The translations under genes were made by a program, and so were the position numbers. The notes below the pieces were generated by a model. That model was given only the letters and a program-made list of their open reading frames with translations, did not search any database and was not told where the DNA came from. From Escherichia sp. E4742 (GTDB lineage: Bacteria; Pseudomonadota; Gammaproteobacteria; Enterobacterales; Enterobacteriaceae), in assembly GCF_005843885.1 (NCBI RefSeq), contig NZ_CP040443.1:1550001-1614000 (forward strand): a stretch of DNA of 64,000 nt, written 5' to 3'. Shown here one piece after another: positions 19,394 to 30,560 of this stretch; positions within the stretch are counted from its first letter, which is position 1, and every line of letters starts with the position of its first letter.

Positions 19394-19417
19394 AATTCAA
19401 AACTAATTAACGCGTAA

Positions 19418-20602
<1,185 letters not shown>

Positions 20603-20621
20603 GGCTATATTCCTTACTATA

Positions 20622-20647
20622 GTGCTCTCCCCTTCAGGAGAGAGCAC
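20622..20647 (-). promoter_or_regulatory. Intercistronic hairpin between fusA and tufA
   Basis: GTGCTCTC / GAGAGCAC, an 8-bp stem with a 10-base loop, and no U tract. It lies in the 70-base fusA-tufA gap, and may affect processing or tufA translation. Function not shown. Confidence 0.45.
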
Positions 20648-20672
20648 GGGACTTTGGTATTAACCCTTAGGC

Positions 20673-22787
20673 TTATTTACCACGGGCTTCAATTACGGCC
20701 TGAGCAACGTTACTCGGCGCTTCATCATACTTCAGGAATTCCATGGTGTATGATGCACGACCTTTGGTCAGAGAACGCAGCTGAGTTGCGTATCCGAACA
20801 TTTCAGACAGCGGTACTTCAGCGTGGATCTTAACGCCAGTAACTTCAGATTCCTGACCTTTGAGCATACCACGACGACGGCTCAAGTCACCGATAACGTC
20901 ACCGGTGTTCTCTTCTGGAGTTTCTACTTCAACCTTCATGATCGGCTCAAGCAGAACTGGTTTCGCTTTCTTAAAGCCTTCTTTAAAGGCGATAGAAGCA
21001 GCCAGTTTAAACGCCAGTTCAGAGGAGTCAACGTCATGGTAAGAACCGAAGTGCAGACGAACACCCATGTCTACTACCGGGTAGCCTGCCAGCGGACCTG
21101 CTTTCAGCTGTTCCTGGATACCTTTATCAACGGCCGGGATGTATTCGCCAGGGATTACACCACCTTTAATGTCGTTGATGAACTCGTAGCCTTTCGGGTT
21201 TGAACCCGGCTCCAGCGGGTACATGTCGATAACAACATGACCATACTGACCACGACCACCAGACTGTTTCGCGTGTTTACCTTCAACATCGGTAACTTTC
21301 TGGCGGATAGTTTCACGGTAAGCAACCTGCGGTTTACCTACGTTCGCTTCAACGTTGAATTCACGCTTCATACGGTCAACGATGATGTCGAGGTGCAGTT
21401 CGCCCATACCCGCGATGATGGTCTGGTTAGATTCTTCGTCAGTCCATACACGGAAAGACGGGTCTTCTTTAGCCAGACGGCCCAGAGCCAGACCCATTTT
21501 TTCCTGGTCAGCTTTGGTTTTCGGTTCAACTGCGATGGAGATTACCGGCTCAGGGAATTCCATACGTTCCAGAATGATCGGCGCATCCGGGTCACACAGG
21601 GTGTCACCAGTGGTTACGTCTTTCAGACCGATTGCAGCAGCGATGTCGCCCGCGCGAACTTCTTTGATCTCTTCACGTTTGTTAGCGTGCATCTGAACGA
21701 TACGACCGAAACGCTCACGTGCAGCTTTCACGGAGTTCAGTACGGTATCACCAGAGTTAACCACACCGGAGTAAACACGGAAGAAGGTCAGGTTACCAAC
21801 AAACGGGTCGGTAGCGATTTTGAACGCCAGTGCAGAGAACGGCTCGTCATCACTTGCGTGACGTTCAGCCGGAGTGTCTTTACCGTCGTCCAGGATACCG
21901 TTGATCGCAGGTACATCAACCGGGGATGGCAGGTAATCAATTACCGCATCCAGCATCGCCTGAACACCTTTGTTCTTGAACGCAGAACCACAGGTTACCA
22001 GGATGATTTCGTTGTTCAGAACGCGCTGACGCAGAGCACCTTTGATTTCTGCTTCAGTCAGTTCTTCACCACCCAGGTATTTTTCCATCAGCTCTTCAGA
22101 AGCTTCAGCTGCGGATTCAATCAGGTACTGGTGCCATTCGTTAGCCAGCTCAACCATGTCTGCCGGGATATCTTCGTATTCGAAGGTCACGCCCTGGTCA
22201 GCGTCGTTCCAGTTGATAGCTTTCATTTTCACCAGGTCAACAACACCGGTGAAATGTTCTTCAGCACCAATCGCCAGCTGCAGCGGAACCGGGTTCGCGC
22301 CCAGACGGGTTTTGATCTGGTTAACAACTTTCAGGAAGTTCGCACCCATGCGGTCCATTTTGTTAACGAACGCAATGCGCGGAACTTTATATTTGTTTGC
22401 CTGACGCCATACGGTTTCAGACTGCGGCTGAACACCACCAACTGCGCAGTAAACCATTACCGCACCATCGAGAACACGCATGGAACGTTCTACTTCGATT
22501 GTGAAGTCAACGTGCCCCGGGGTGTCGATGATGTTGATGCGATGCGGCTCATACTGCTTAGCCATACCAGACCAGAATGCAGTAGTTGCAGCGGAAGTGA
22601 TGGTAATACCACGTTCCTGCTCCTGCTCCATCCAGTCCATGGTTGCAGCGCCGTCATGAACTTCACCGATTTTATGGTTTACACCGGTGTAGAACAGAAT
22701 ACGTTCGGTAGTAGTGGTTTTACCGGCGTCGATGTGCGCACTGATACCGATGTTACGGTAGCGTGCGATGGGTGTTGTACGAGCCAT
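20673..22787 (-). CDS. fusA: Elongation factor G
   Basis: EF-G drives translocation and, with RRF, ribosome recycling. It has 704 residues in five domains. GTPase motifs: SAHIDAGKTTTTERI (G1), DTPGHVDFTIE (G3), NKMDRMGANF (G4). Domain IV (PGEYIPAVDKGIQEQL) mimics the tRNA anticodon arm. Third gene of the str operon, 96 bases after the rpsG stop. Confidence 0.99.
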   Translation of the reverse strand: MARTTPIARYRNIGISAHIDAGKTTTTERILFYTGVNHKIGEVHDGAATMDWMEQEQERGITITSAATTAFWSGMAKQYEPHRINIIDTPGHVDFTIEVERSMRVLDGAVMVYCAVGGVQPQSETVWRQANKYKVPRIAFVNKMDRMGANFLKVVNQIKTRLGANPVPLQLAIGAEEHFTGVVDLVKMKAINWNDADQGVTFEYEDIPADMVELANEWHQYLIESAAEASEELMEKYLGGEELTEAEIKGALRQRVLNNEIILVTCGSAFKNKGVQAMLDAVIDYLPSPVDVPAINGILDDGKDTPAERHASDDEPFSALAFKIATDPFVGNLTFFRVYSGVVNSGDTVLNSVKAARERFGRIVQMHANKREEIKEVRAGDIAAAIGLKDVTTGDTLCDPDAPIILERMEFPEPVISIAVEPKTKADQEKMGLALGRLAKEDPSFRVWTDEESNQTIIAGMGELHLDIIVDRMKREFNVEANVGKPQVAYRETIRQKVTDVEGKHAKQSGGRGQYGHVVIDMYPLEPGSNPKGYEFINDIKGGVIPGEYIPAVDKGIQEQLKAGPLAGYPVVDMGVRLHFGSYHDVDSSELAFKLAASIAFKEGFKKAKPVLLEPIMKVEVETPEENTGDVIGDLSRRRGMLKGQESEVTGVKIHAEVPLSEMFGYATQLRSLTKGRASYTMEFLKYDEAPSNVAQAVIEARGK

Positions 22788-22883
22788 TTGTTTCCTCGTT
22801 TATCTTTTAGGCGTTCAATTTAAGTAGCCCAAAGCGGGCTGCTTACTGGAAGCGCCCGCCTGGTGACTAAAACTCCGAAGGGA

Positions 22884-23927
<1,044 letters not shown>

Positions 23928-23949
23928 GAAATATACAACGATCCCGCCG

Positions 23950-24237
23950 TCACCAGGCCATCTGGCTGGTGTGCTTAACCGTAAGTCTGACGAAATCAGT
24001 ATAGTCAATCGGGATGACATCGTTCGAAATTTGAGCAGTCAAACCGCGGGCAATGAGGTCTTCGTTCAGGGCATAAACCTTAATGGGGGCATTACGCAGA
24101 CTTTCAAGGTAGCGGTTGCCGTCAACTGCGGCAGTTACGCCATCCTGTAATAACAGCAGTTCGTCGCCCTCACTGAGCAGACGCAGCAGCGCAGGAAAAT
24201 CTGTCAGCCAGGGAGAGCGATGTAATGTGTGCAACAT
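23950..24237 (-). CDS. tusB: Sulfurtransferase complex subunit TusB
   Basis: Part of the TusBCD heterohexamer that relays sulfur from TusA to TusE and MnmA for 2-thiouridine in tRNA wobble positions. It has 95 residues of the DsrH/TusB family (MLHTLHRSPWLTDFPALLRL at the start). It lacks the catalytic Cys, as expected. Seven bases after tusC. Confidence 0.96.
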   Translation of the reverse strand: MLHTLHRSPWLTDFPALLRLLSEGDELLLLQDGVTAAVDGNRYLESLRNAPIKVYALNEDLIARGLTAQISNDVIPIDYTDFVRLTVKHTSQMAW

Positions 24238-24244
24238 GTACGCC

Positions 24245-24604
24245 TCAAAATTTCAAAATAACATCGTAGTTGGCGAGTTCGCGGCGTAAGGCATCTGCTT
24301 CGAGCGGCGTGGCTTCGACAACAAAGGGTGTCTGCGGATCTAACCCTCGTTCGCGCAGAGAAGCCGCACAAACCCAGCACTGTTCAATGTCATACAGATC
24401 CAGCAATTTAAAAGTGGCAATGTAATCACGCGCCAGCACCGCATCGGGCTTTTGTCCTGGCAGAAGCTGAAAAACGCCATCGGCGATAAAGAAGACGGCG
24501 AGATCGTCAGTTAAAGCGGAAGTTGCCAGTAAAGCATCTAATCCCTCGCGACCAGCCGCGGTGCCATGAGGCGCAGTAGAAAAGACAAACGCTATTCGTT
24601 TCAT
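24245..24604 (-). CDS. tusC: Sulfurtransferase complex subunit TusC
   Basis: DsrF-like subunit of the TusBCD complex. It has 119 residues. The N-terminal strand KRIAFVFSTAPHGTAAGREG is typical of the DsrE/F fold. It overlaps tusD by one base, so the subunits are likely translationally coupled. Confidence 0.96.
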   Translation of the reverse strand: MKRIAFVFSTAPHGTAAGREGLDALLATSALTDDLAVFFIADGVFQLLPGQKPDAVLARDYIATFKLLDLYDIEQCWVCAASLRERGLDPQTPFVVEATPLEADALRRELANYDVILKF

Positions 24605-24990
24605 CAGAACTGTACCACCCTGTCACAGGTTAGTGAGGCTTCTGCCAGAGCGCCAAGTCCGCTTAAGGTAAATCCCGGCTGAAGGTTTGACGAGGCCAGC
24701 CCCAGTCTTCCAGCTTCAGTTTCATCGACGATACCGCGGCGTAACGCTGCCGCTACGCAGATATTCAGCGCCACACCATGTTGAGCGTTCAACTGTTGCC
24801 AGCCGCGCACAAGGTCAAATTCGTCACTCGCCGGAGAAGTTAACTGGTTAGCGTTATAGACCCCTTCCCGGTAGAAAAAGACGCTACTCAACTCATGGCC
24901 TTCTGCTATCAGCGCCTGTGCAAACTGAAAAGCACTACTCGCCTGTTGCGTTCCGTATGCTGGCCCGGTCACCACGATGGCAAAACGCAT
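24604..24990 (-). CDS. tusD: Sulfurtransferase complex subunit TusD (catalytic)
   Basis: DsrE-like subunit with the sulfur-accepting cysteine of the relay: Cys78 in GVALNICVAAALRRG. It has 128 residues. The start overlaps the yheO stop by one base; yheO-tusDCB form one transcription unit that runs towards rpsL but is separated from it by the str promoter. Confidence 0.97.
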   Translation of the reverse strand: MRFAIVVTGPAYGTQQASSAFQFAQALIAEGHELSSVFFYREGVYNANQLTSPASDEFDLVRGWQQLNAQHGVALNICVAAALRRGIVDETEAGRLGLASSNLQPGFTLSGLGALAEASLTCDRVVQF

Positions 24991-25712
24991 TACTTATCTT
25001 GCCCCTGGAAATCACCGCTCTTGAACTGACGGATATAGAGATAAACAGTATGTTTGGAGATGTTGAGACGATCGGCAACCTGGTTAATCGCATCTTTGAT
25101 ATCGAAAATGCCTTTCTCGTAAAGATTCAACACGATTTGACGATTTTTGGCGTTATTAGAAACATTACGATCGGCGTTCACTTCTTCAATGGTGAACTCC
25201 AGTGTTTGGGTAACCAGATCTTCAACCGAAGACGCAAAGTTGACACTTGAACCGACGTCCGGGGTTTCTGGCGGCACAAAGGTGCTCATAATCTGCGAGA
25301 AGGGAACATCAAGATTCATATTGATGCACAGTAGACCAATTACACGCTGTTCGCGGTTACGAATCGCGATGGTCAGGGACTTCATTAATACGCCGCTTTT
25401 GGCGCGAGTAAAGTAGCATTTAGAAACGCTGCTATCCGCTCCCGTCATGTCGTGCAGCATACGCAGTGCCAGATCGGTAATTGGCGAGCCAATCTTCCGG
25501 CCTGTATGTTCGCCGTTGGCAATACGAATGGCTGAACATTTTAAATCCTGCAAAGAGTGCAAAACGATTTCACAGTGGGAACCAATGAGCATCGCTAACC
25601 CGTCCACCACCGCTTCGTAGGATTTCAGAATATCAAAATCGGTCTGGTCGAAAGGACGTTGATCCAGTAAATCCAACTCACTGGTTTCGTTGGTTAAAAG
25701 CGACCTGGACAT
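24990..25712 (-). CDS. yheO: YheO, PAS-like plus HTH DNA-binding regulator
   Basis: A predicted transcription factor of 240 residues. The N-terminal YheO-like PAS domain (about 25-140, SYEAVVDGLAMLIGSHCEIV) is followed by a C-terminal helix-turn-helix (INQVADRLNISKHTVYLYIR). I chose the ATG at 25712 (MSRSLLTNETSELDL); a GTG at 25724 in frame would place AGGAG on top of the start codon. It is the first gene of yheO-tusDCB; whether it regulates sulfur relay genes is unknown. Confidence 0.9.
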   Translation of the reverse strand: MSRSLLTNETSELDLLDQRPFDQTDFDILKSYEAVVDGLAMLIGSHCEIVLHSLQDLKCSAIRIANGEHTGRKIGSPITDLALRMLHDMTGADSSVSKCYFTRAKSGVLMKSLTIAIRNREQRVIGLLCINMNLDVPFSQIMSTFVPPETPDVGSSVNFASSVEDLVTQTLEFTIEEVNADRNVSNNAKNRQIVLNLYEKGIFDIKDAINQVADRLNISKHTVYLYIRQFKSGDFQGQDK

Positions 25713-25841
25713 GAAAAAAAACACTCCTTTTCAGGAGCCTGTCGTTAACTTTTCAGGGCAGGCTCATTAATGATGCGGGTAATTAAATTAATACAGCGGA
25801 GGTTCCGCTTTCCAGCACTAATTATATCCGGCCTGCAATAA

Positions 25842-25873
25842 AAAAACCGCCGCCTGGTCAGGCGGCGGTTTTT
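25842..25873 (-). terminator. Rho-independent terminator of fkpA
   Basis: AAAAACCGCCGCCT / AGGCGGCGGTTTTT, a 14-bp perfect stem with a GGTC loop. The hairpin abuts the fkpA stop codon (TAA at 25879-25881). Confidence 0.93.
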
Positions 25874-25878
25874 AATGC

Positions 25879-26691
25879 TTATTTTTTAGCAGAATCTGCT
25901 GCTTTAGCATCTGCTTCTGGCTTCGTATCAGCCTTCGGTGCTGGTTTCACATCCAGCAGTTCTACGTCAAATACCAGAGTAGAGTTCGGTGGGATCCCCG
26001 GAACGCCCGCTTTGCCGTAAGCCAGCTCTGGTGGAATAACCAGTTTGATCTTACCGCCTTTCTTGATGTTCTTCAGACCTTCAGTCCAGCCAGGGATCAC
26101 GCCGTCCAGACGGAACGAAAGCGGTTCACCACGGGTGTATGAGTTATCGAACTCTTTACCGTCGATCAGCGTACCTTTGTAGTTCACTACTACAGTATCG
26201 CTGTCTTTCGGTGCTTCGCCTTTACCGGCCTCCACTACCTGATAAACCAAGCCAGTTGAAGAGGTTTTTACACCTTTCTCTTTGGCAAATTTCTCGCGGT
26301 ACTCTTTACCTTTCGCTTCGTTATCAGCAGCATCTTTTTCCATCTTCGCCTGAGCGGAGGACTTCACGCGTGCTTCAAACGCTTGCAGAGTCTGTTCGAT
26401 CTCTTGATCGGAGAGTTTGCTTTTATCAGCAAATGCATCCTGAACACCCGCGATTAGCTGATCTTTATCCAGTTTGATGCCCAGCTTTTCTTGTTCTTTC
26501 AGAGAATTGTCCATGTAACGACCGAGCGAAGCACCCAGCGCGTAAGCTGATTTCTGATCGTCATTTTTGAACGCTGCTTTGCTGTCAGCAGTTGCAGTTG
26601 GTTTCGCTGCTTCGGCAGCAAAAGTGATTGGTGCATGCAGGGCAACGGCCATTGTGGTCGCCAGCAGCGTTACTTTAAACAGTGATTTCAT
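25879..26691 (-). CDS. fkpA: Periplasmic FKBP-type peptidyl-prolyl isomerase and chaperone FkpA
   Basis: A periplasmic folding factor of 270 residues. The signal peptide is MKSLFKVTLLATTMAVALHA... with cleavage expected after ...ITFA (residue 25). An N-terminal helical dimerisation domain (about 40-135) is followed by the FKBP domain (about 140-250) with VVNYKGTLIDGKEFDNSYTR and IPPELAYGKAGVPGIPPNST. The tail is Ala/Lys rich. Expression in E. coli is driven by sigma-E; a candidate promoter is listed. Confidence 0.98.
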   Translation of the reverse strand: MKSLFKVTLLATTMAVALHAPITFAAEAAKPTATADSKAAFKNDDQKSAYALGASLGRYMDNSLKEQEKLGIKLDKDQLIAGVQDAFADKSKLSDQEIEQTLQAFEARVKSSAQAKMEKDAADNEAKGKEYREKFAKEKGVKTSSTGLVYQVVEAGKGEAPKDSDTVVVNYKGTLIDGKEFDNSYTRGEPLSFRLDGVIPGWTEGLKNIKKGGKIKLVIPPELAYGKAGVPGIPPNSTLVFDVELLDVKPAPKADTKPEADAKAADSAKK

Positions 26692-26803
26692 CCATATCTC
26701 CAGGATCGGGGCATCTCACCCCTGGGTTAACTATTATCAGAGAGGTACTATAAAACGTTGTCGAACAAATCTACATACAGATACGCCCTATTATCATCTA
26801 TTT

Positions 26804-26831
26804 TCAGACTCTTTTTGTTTAAATTAGTTTC
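26804..26831 (-). promoter_or_regulatory. Candidate sigma-E promoter of fkpA
   Basis: On the minus strand, GAAACTA (-35), a 16-base spacer, then TCTGA (-10), about 113 bases upstream of the fkpA ATG. This is close to the GGAACTT-N16-TCTGA/TCAAA pattern. fkpA is an established sigma-E gene; the exact site is my reading. Confidence 0.5.
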
Positions 26832-26911
26832 GATGACTGCGAAATGAGTGCTGTCTCGGGCAGCAAAGTTAAGTAGAATCCGCGGCGACCATTCGACAAA
26901 AGAGGTGAATC

Positions 26912-27130
26912 ATGCAGGATTTAACATTGGAAGCACGCCTGGCAGAACTGGAGAGCCGGCTGGCTTTTCAGGAAATCACCATTGAAGAACTGAACGTCAC
27001 GGTGACCGCTCATGAAATGGAGATGGCGAAACTGCGCGATCATCTGCGTCTGCTGACCGAGAAGTTAAAAGCCAGCCAGCCGTCGAACATCGCGTCGCAG
27101 GCTGAGGAAACGCCACCGCCACATTATTGA
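26912..27130 (+). CDS. slyX: SlyX coiled-coil protein
   Basis: A 72-residue protein, almost all heptad coiled coil (LEARLAELESRLAFQEITIE), with a short proline-rich tail (ETPPPHY). Function unknown. Named for its position next to slyD. GAGGTGAATC provides the ribosome site. Confidence 0.95.
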   Translation: MQDLTLEARLAELESRLAFQEITIEELNVTVTAHEMEMAKLRDHLRLLTEKLKASQPSNIASQAEETPPPHY

Positions 27131-27136
27131 GGCGTA

Positions 27137-27163
27137 AAAAAAGCGGGGATTCCCCGCTTTTTT
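27137..27163. terminator. Bidirectional terminator between slyX and slyD
   Basis: AAAAAAGCGGGG-ATT-CCCCGCTTTTTT lies between the convergent slyX and slyD stops. The symmetric A and T runs serve both strands. Confidence 0.92.
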
Positions 27164-27178
27164 GTCACTTTTTCGGTA

Positions 27179-27769
27179 TTAGTGGCAACCGCAACCGCCG
27201 TTACCTTTACCGCCACAGCAGCCTTCGCCACCGTGTTCATGACCGTGATCGTGGCCATGACCGCCGCAGCAACCGTCGTGGTCGTGATCGTGGTGATGAT
27301 CGTGCGCACCGTGAACGTGACCATGAGCCAGTTCTTCTTCAGTCGCTTCGCGAATCGCCACAACTTCAACGTTGAATTTCAGATTCTGACCAGCCAGCAT
27401 GTGGTTACCGTCAACCACAACGTGATCGTCTTCAACCGCAGTGATTTCAACCGGTACTGGACCCTGGTCGGTTTCAGCCAGGAAACGCATACCTACCTGC
27501 AGTTCATCAACGCCCATAAATACGTCTTTAGGAACGCGCTGCACCAGGTTTTCGTCGTACTGACCGTAAGCGTCGTTCGCGCCAACAGCGACATCAAATT
27601 TGTCGCCAACTTCATGACCTTCCAGCGCTGTTTCCAGGCCAGAGATCAGGGAACCGTGACCATGCAGATAGTCCAGCGGCGCACTCACCGGAGACTCATC
27701 AACCAACACACCGTCTTCTGTACGTACCTGATAGGCCAGGCTGACCACCAGGTCTTTTGCTACTTTCAT
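27179..27769 (-). CDS. slyD: FKBP-type prolyl isomerase and nickel metallochaperone SlyD
   Basis: A cytosolic protein of 196 residues that supplies nickel to hydrogenase maturation and is the host factor for phiX174 lysis protein E. The FKBP domain (1-70 and 130-150) is interrupted by the insert-in-flap chaperone domain (about 75-130). The C-terminal ~50 residues are a metal-binding tail very rich in His, Cys, Asp and Gly (HVHGAHDHHHDHDHDG, then CCGGHGHDHGHEHGG), the reason SlyD co-purifies on nickel columns. Confidence 0.98.
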   Translation of the reverse strand: MKVAKDLVVSLAYQVRTEDGVLVDESPVSAPLDYLHGHGSLISGLETALEGHEVGDKFDVAVGANDAYGQYDENLVQRVPKDVFMGVDELQVGMRFLAETDQGPVPVEITAVEDDHVVVDGNHMLAGQNLKFNVEVVAIREATEEELAHGHVHGAHDHHHDHDHDGCCGGHGHDHGHEHGGEGCCGGKGNGGCGCH

Positions 27770-27863
27770 GATATCTCCTGAGCATGGGAAGAATAGTGGC
27801 GCAGATTGTAGCGGAATTCTGCAGCCGTGTACTCACTAGCTTAAAAAAACTCGGCGCATATCG

Positions 27864-28064
27864 CTAGTCCGGATGAAAAATCCCGATCACTTGCTCATCT
27901 TTGCGAACGTGATCGCGGGCTTCTTTATCGACTTCACGCATTTGGTGTCCGCACTTAACACATTCAACAATATCAATATTATTTTCGCGCCACATCGCCA
28001 TGGAATCTTGCGCCTGACAGGCCGGGCATTTTGCGCCCGCGATAAAACGTTTTCGGATTGCCAT
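27864..28064 (-). CDS. yheV: Zinc-ribbon protein YheV
   Basis: A 66-residue DUF2387 protein. Two CxxC pairs form a zinc ribbon (GAKCPACQAQ near 10-16 and VECVKCGHQM near 35-40). No function known. The start is 9 bases after the kefB stop, so it belongs to the kefG-kefB-yheV operon. Confidence 0.93.
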   Translation of the reverse strand: MAIRKRFIAGAKCPACQAQDSMAMWRENNIDIVECVKCGHQMREVDKEARDHVRKDEQVIGIFHPD

Positions 28065-28073
28065 CTTTACCCT

Positions 28074-29879
28074 CTACTCAAATTCATCCCAGCCGTCCAG
28101 CTGGCGTCGTTCTTGTTGCATCTCACGCTGGAAAATCTCTTCCAGTTCGCGTCGGGCTTCCCTGGCGCGAGAAATTTGTACGGTATCAGCATGCATCGGG
28201 ATTAACTCCCGCAGCATTCGCATATCCAGGCGACGAAAATGCAGCTGCGCCCGCTGCGCCTGATGCGGATGCATGCCAAGCGTGACCAGCGTCTTGCGCC
28301 CCAACTCTAACGCACTGGAGAATGTCTCACGAGAAAACTGCGTCACCCCTGCCTGTAATAACTCATGTGCTTCGACACGTCCGCGCGCTCGCGCAAGAAT
28401 ATGCAAATGCGGGAAGTGCTGCTGGCATATTTCCACCAGCTTCATGGTGTCTTCCGGCTCGTTACAGGTGATGACGATAGACTCTGCGGCCTCTGCACCC
28501 GCAGAACGTAAAAGATCTACCTGCGTGGCGTCGCCGTAATAAACTTTGTAGCCATATTTGCGCATCAGGTTAACGGCGCTGATATCCCGCTCCAGCACGG
28601 TAATGCGCATTTTATTTGCCATCAGCAAACGACCAATCACCTGACCAAAGCGCCCGAAGCCCACGACTATAACCTGCGGTTTATCATCGTTGACCCACGG
28701 TTTTTCATCCTCTTCTTCCGGTCCGTTAAACTGGCGGGATAGCCATTTATCCACCAGCTTCATCAGCAACGGCGTGGTCATCATGGAAAGCGTCACCGTC
28801 ACCAGCAACAGCGCCATCTGGTCGCCCTGGAATAAGCGTTGTGAAGAAGCGGTAGAAAAGAGGACAAAGGCAAACTCACCGCCCTGACTCAACACGCCAG
28901 CAAACTGCATCCGCTCTGAGCTACGCACGCCATACAATCGCGCCAGCAGATACAGCACGAGAATTTTCACCGCCACCAGCACAACCACGCTTATTACTAC
29001 CCACAACAGATGGGTATAAAGCACCCCTAGGTTGAGCGACATGCCGACAGAGATAAAGAACAAACCGAGCAGCAAGCCTTTGAAGGGATCGATAGCCGTT
29101 TCCAGTTCATGGCGATATTCACTTTCCGCCAGCAGCACGCCCGCAATAAACGTACCGAGCGCCATCGACAGCCCCAGCGCATCCATAAACAATGCGGAAC
29201 CCAACACCAGCAGCAGCGTCGCGGCGGTGAACACTTCCCGCACGCCAGAAGCTGCAATAAAACGGAATACCGGACGCAGTAAATAGCGCCCGCCAATCAG
29301 CATGCCGACAAACGCCAGCACCTTCATGCCGATCTTCATCCAGTCGAAATGTTCGTCTGCCGACCCCGCCAACAACGGCACTAACGCCAGTGCCGGGATC
29401 ACCGCCAGATCCTGAAACAGCAGTACCGAGAAACCTAACTGGCCGGATTCGCTGCGATTCATCCCTTTCTCACGCATCAGTTGCAACGCCATTGCGGTCG
29501 AAGACATCGCAAGGCCAATGCCACCGACCACCGCCGCCTGCCAGGCGAAATCCGCCAGCATCAATAATCCCGCCAGCAACGCCGCGCTTAACAGCACCTG
29601 TGCCGCGCCTACGCCAAAAATCGAGCGTCGCAATTGCCAAAGTTTGGAAGGATTCAACTCCAGGCCGATGATAAACATCAGGAACACCACGCCGAGTTCC
29701 GAAAAGTGGAGGATCTCATCGACGTCGCTAATAAACCCCAGCCCCCACGGACCAATCGCTATTCCTGCCAGCAAATATCCCAGCACAGCACCAATACCCA
29801 GCCGCGATGCCAACGGCACCGCAGCCACCGCCGCGAAGAGAAACAGCACTCCTGCGAGTAAAAAATCGGAACCTTCCAT
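28074..29879 (-). CDS. kefB: Glutathione-gated K+/H+ antiporter KefB
   Basis: An inner-membrane potassium efflux system opened by glutathione adducts of electrophiles, which acidifies and protects the cell. It has 601 residues: a CPA2-type Na+/H+ exchanger domain of about 13 helices (1-380), then a cytosolic KTN/RCK domain with the nucleotide loop VVGFGRFGQVIG (near 402) and the conserved YGDATQVDLLRSAGAE. The start overlaps the kefG stop (TGATG). Confidence 0.98.
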   Translation of the reverse strand: MEGSDFLLAGVLFLFAAVAAVPLASRLGIGAVLGYLLAGIAIGPWGLGFISDVDEILHFSELGVVFLMFIIGLELNPSKLWQLRRSIFGVGAAQVLLSAALLAGLLMLADFAWQAAVVGGIGLAMSSTAMALQLMREKGMNRSESGQLGFSVLLFQDLAVIPALALVPLLAGSADEHFDWMKIGMKVLAFVGMLIGGRYLLRPVFRFIAASGVREVFTAATLLLVLGSALFMDALGLSMALGTFIAGVLLAESEYRHELETAIDPFKGLLLGLFFISVGMSLNLGVLYTHLLWVVISVVVLVAVKILVLYLLARLYGVRSSERMQFAGVLSQGGEFAFVLFSTASSQRLFQGDQMALLLVTVTLSMMTTPLLMKLVDKWLSRQFNGPEEEDEKPWVNDDKPQVIVVGFGRFGQVIGRLLMANKMRITVLERDISAVNLMRKYGYKVYYGDATQVDLLRSAGAEAAESIVITCNEPEDTMKLVEICQQHFPHLHILARARGRVEAHELLQAGVTQFSRETFSSALELGRKTLVTLGMHPHQAQRAQLHFRRLDMRMLRELIPMHADTVQISRAREARRELEEIFQREMQQERRQLDGWDEFE

Positions 29880-30433
29880 CAGCGGCCTCCTGGAGACAGC
29901 GGATTTGCCAGCCAGTCACCGTAGGCTCTGGCGTGGCTCGCCAGCTCCTGTGCGCTTTGCCGTCTCGCCCAGTAAATAATGATGGGACTTAACCAATGCA
30001 TCCGGCACATGCCCGCCGCCAGTTCAAAGGGGCGCAGAACATCGCTCATCGGGTAGCGATTCAACGCGTCATAACGGTAAGCACTTTCCGGCTCGCCGGT
30101 GGTAATCACGCTACGCCAGTACTTTCCCGCCAGTTGGTTTCCCCCCGGCCCGCTGGCAAAACCACGACTTAATACCCGGTCCAGCCACTCTTTCAGTAAC
30201 GCCGGGCAGCTATAGGTATAAAGAGGATGCTGAAAGACAATCACCTCGTGCTCGCGCAGTAATGCCTGCTCACGGGGGATATCAATAAAAAAATCGGGAT
30301 AGTGCGCGTAAAGGTCGTGCACGGTAACATTGCTGAGCTGCGTGGCCGGTTTAAGCAGGACCCGGTTTGCCACCGAGTCCTGAGATTCCGGATGGGCATA
30401 CAGCAGCAAAACTTTCGCTGGCTGAGACATCAT
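29879..30433 (-). CDS. kefG: KefB ancillary quinone oxidoreductase KefG
   Basis: A flavodoxin-fold FMN protein (NQO family) required for full KefB activity. It has 184 residues. The N-terminal strand and phosphate loop [18 protein letters not shown] and the later [20 protein letters not shown] are typical. Two ATG codons in tandem start the frame; the first is used here because GAGGGGG precedes it. One-base overlap with kefB. Confidence 0.97.
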
Positions 30434-30560
30434 CCCCCTCCCGGTATGGTTTTTGTGTATAGTCGCTGTTTTGGGCTACCATTGCGCCCGGAGCGGCAGC
30501 TCGCCCATACATTACATTATCATAATGATAAGTTAACATAGTCTGAACATACGGCGCCTT

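Noticed and set aside
21237..22823. Long open frame (528 codons) on the plus strand opposite fusA
   Set aside because: It is the complement of a highly expressed gene with strong codon bias; the translation is Phe/Thr/Arg rich, has no recognisable domain and no ribosome site. Similar antisense frames opposite tufA (19508-20833) and nirB (43800-45317) were rejected for the same reason.
25713..25724. GTG start four codons upstream of yheO
   Set aside because: The ribosome site would overlap the start codon; the ATG at 25712 has AGGAG at a workable distance.
25735..25765. GAGCCTG/CAGGCTC hairpin upstream of yheO
   Set aside because: Only 7 bp with a 17-base loop and no U tract; too weak to call a terminator or regulatory RNA.
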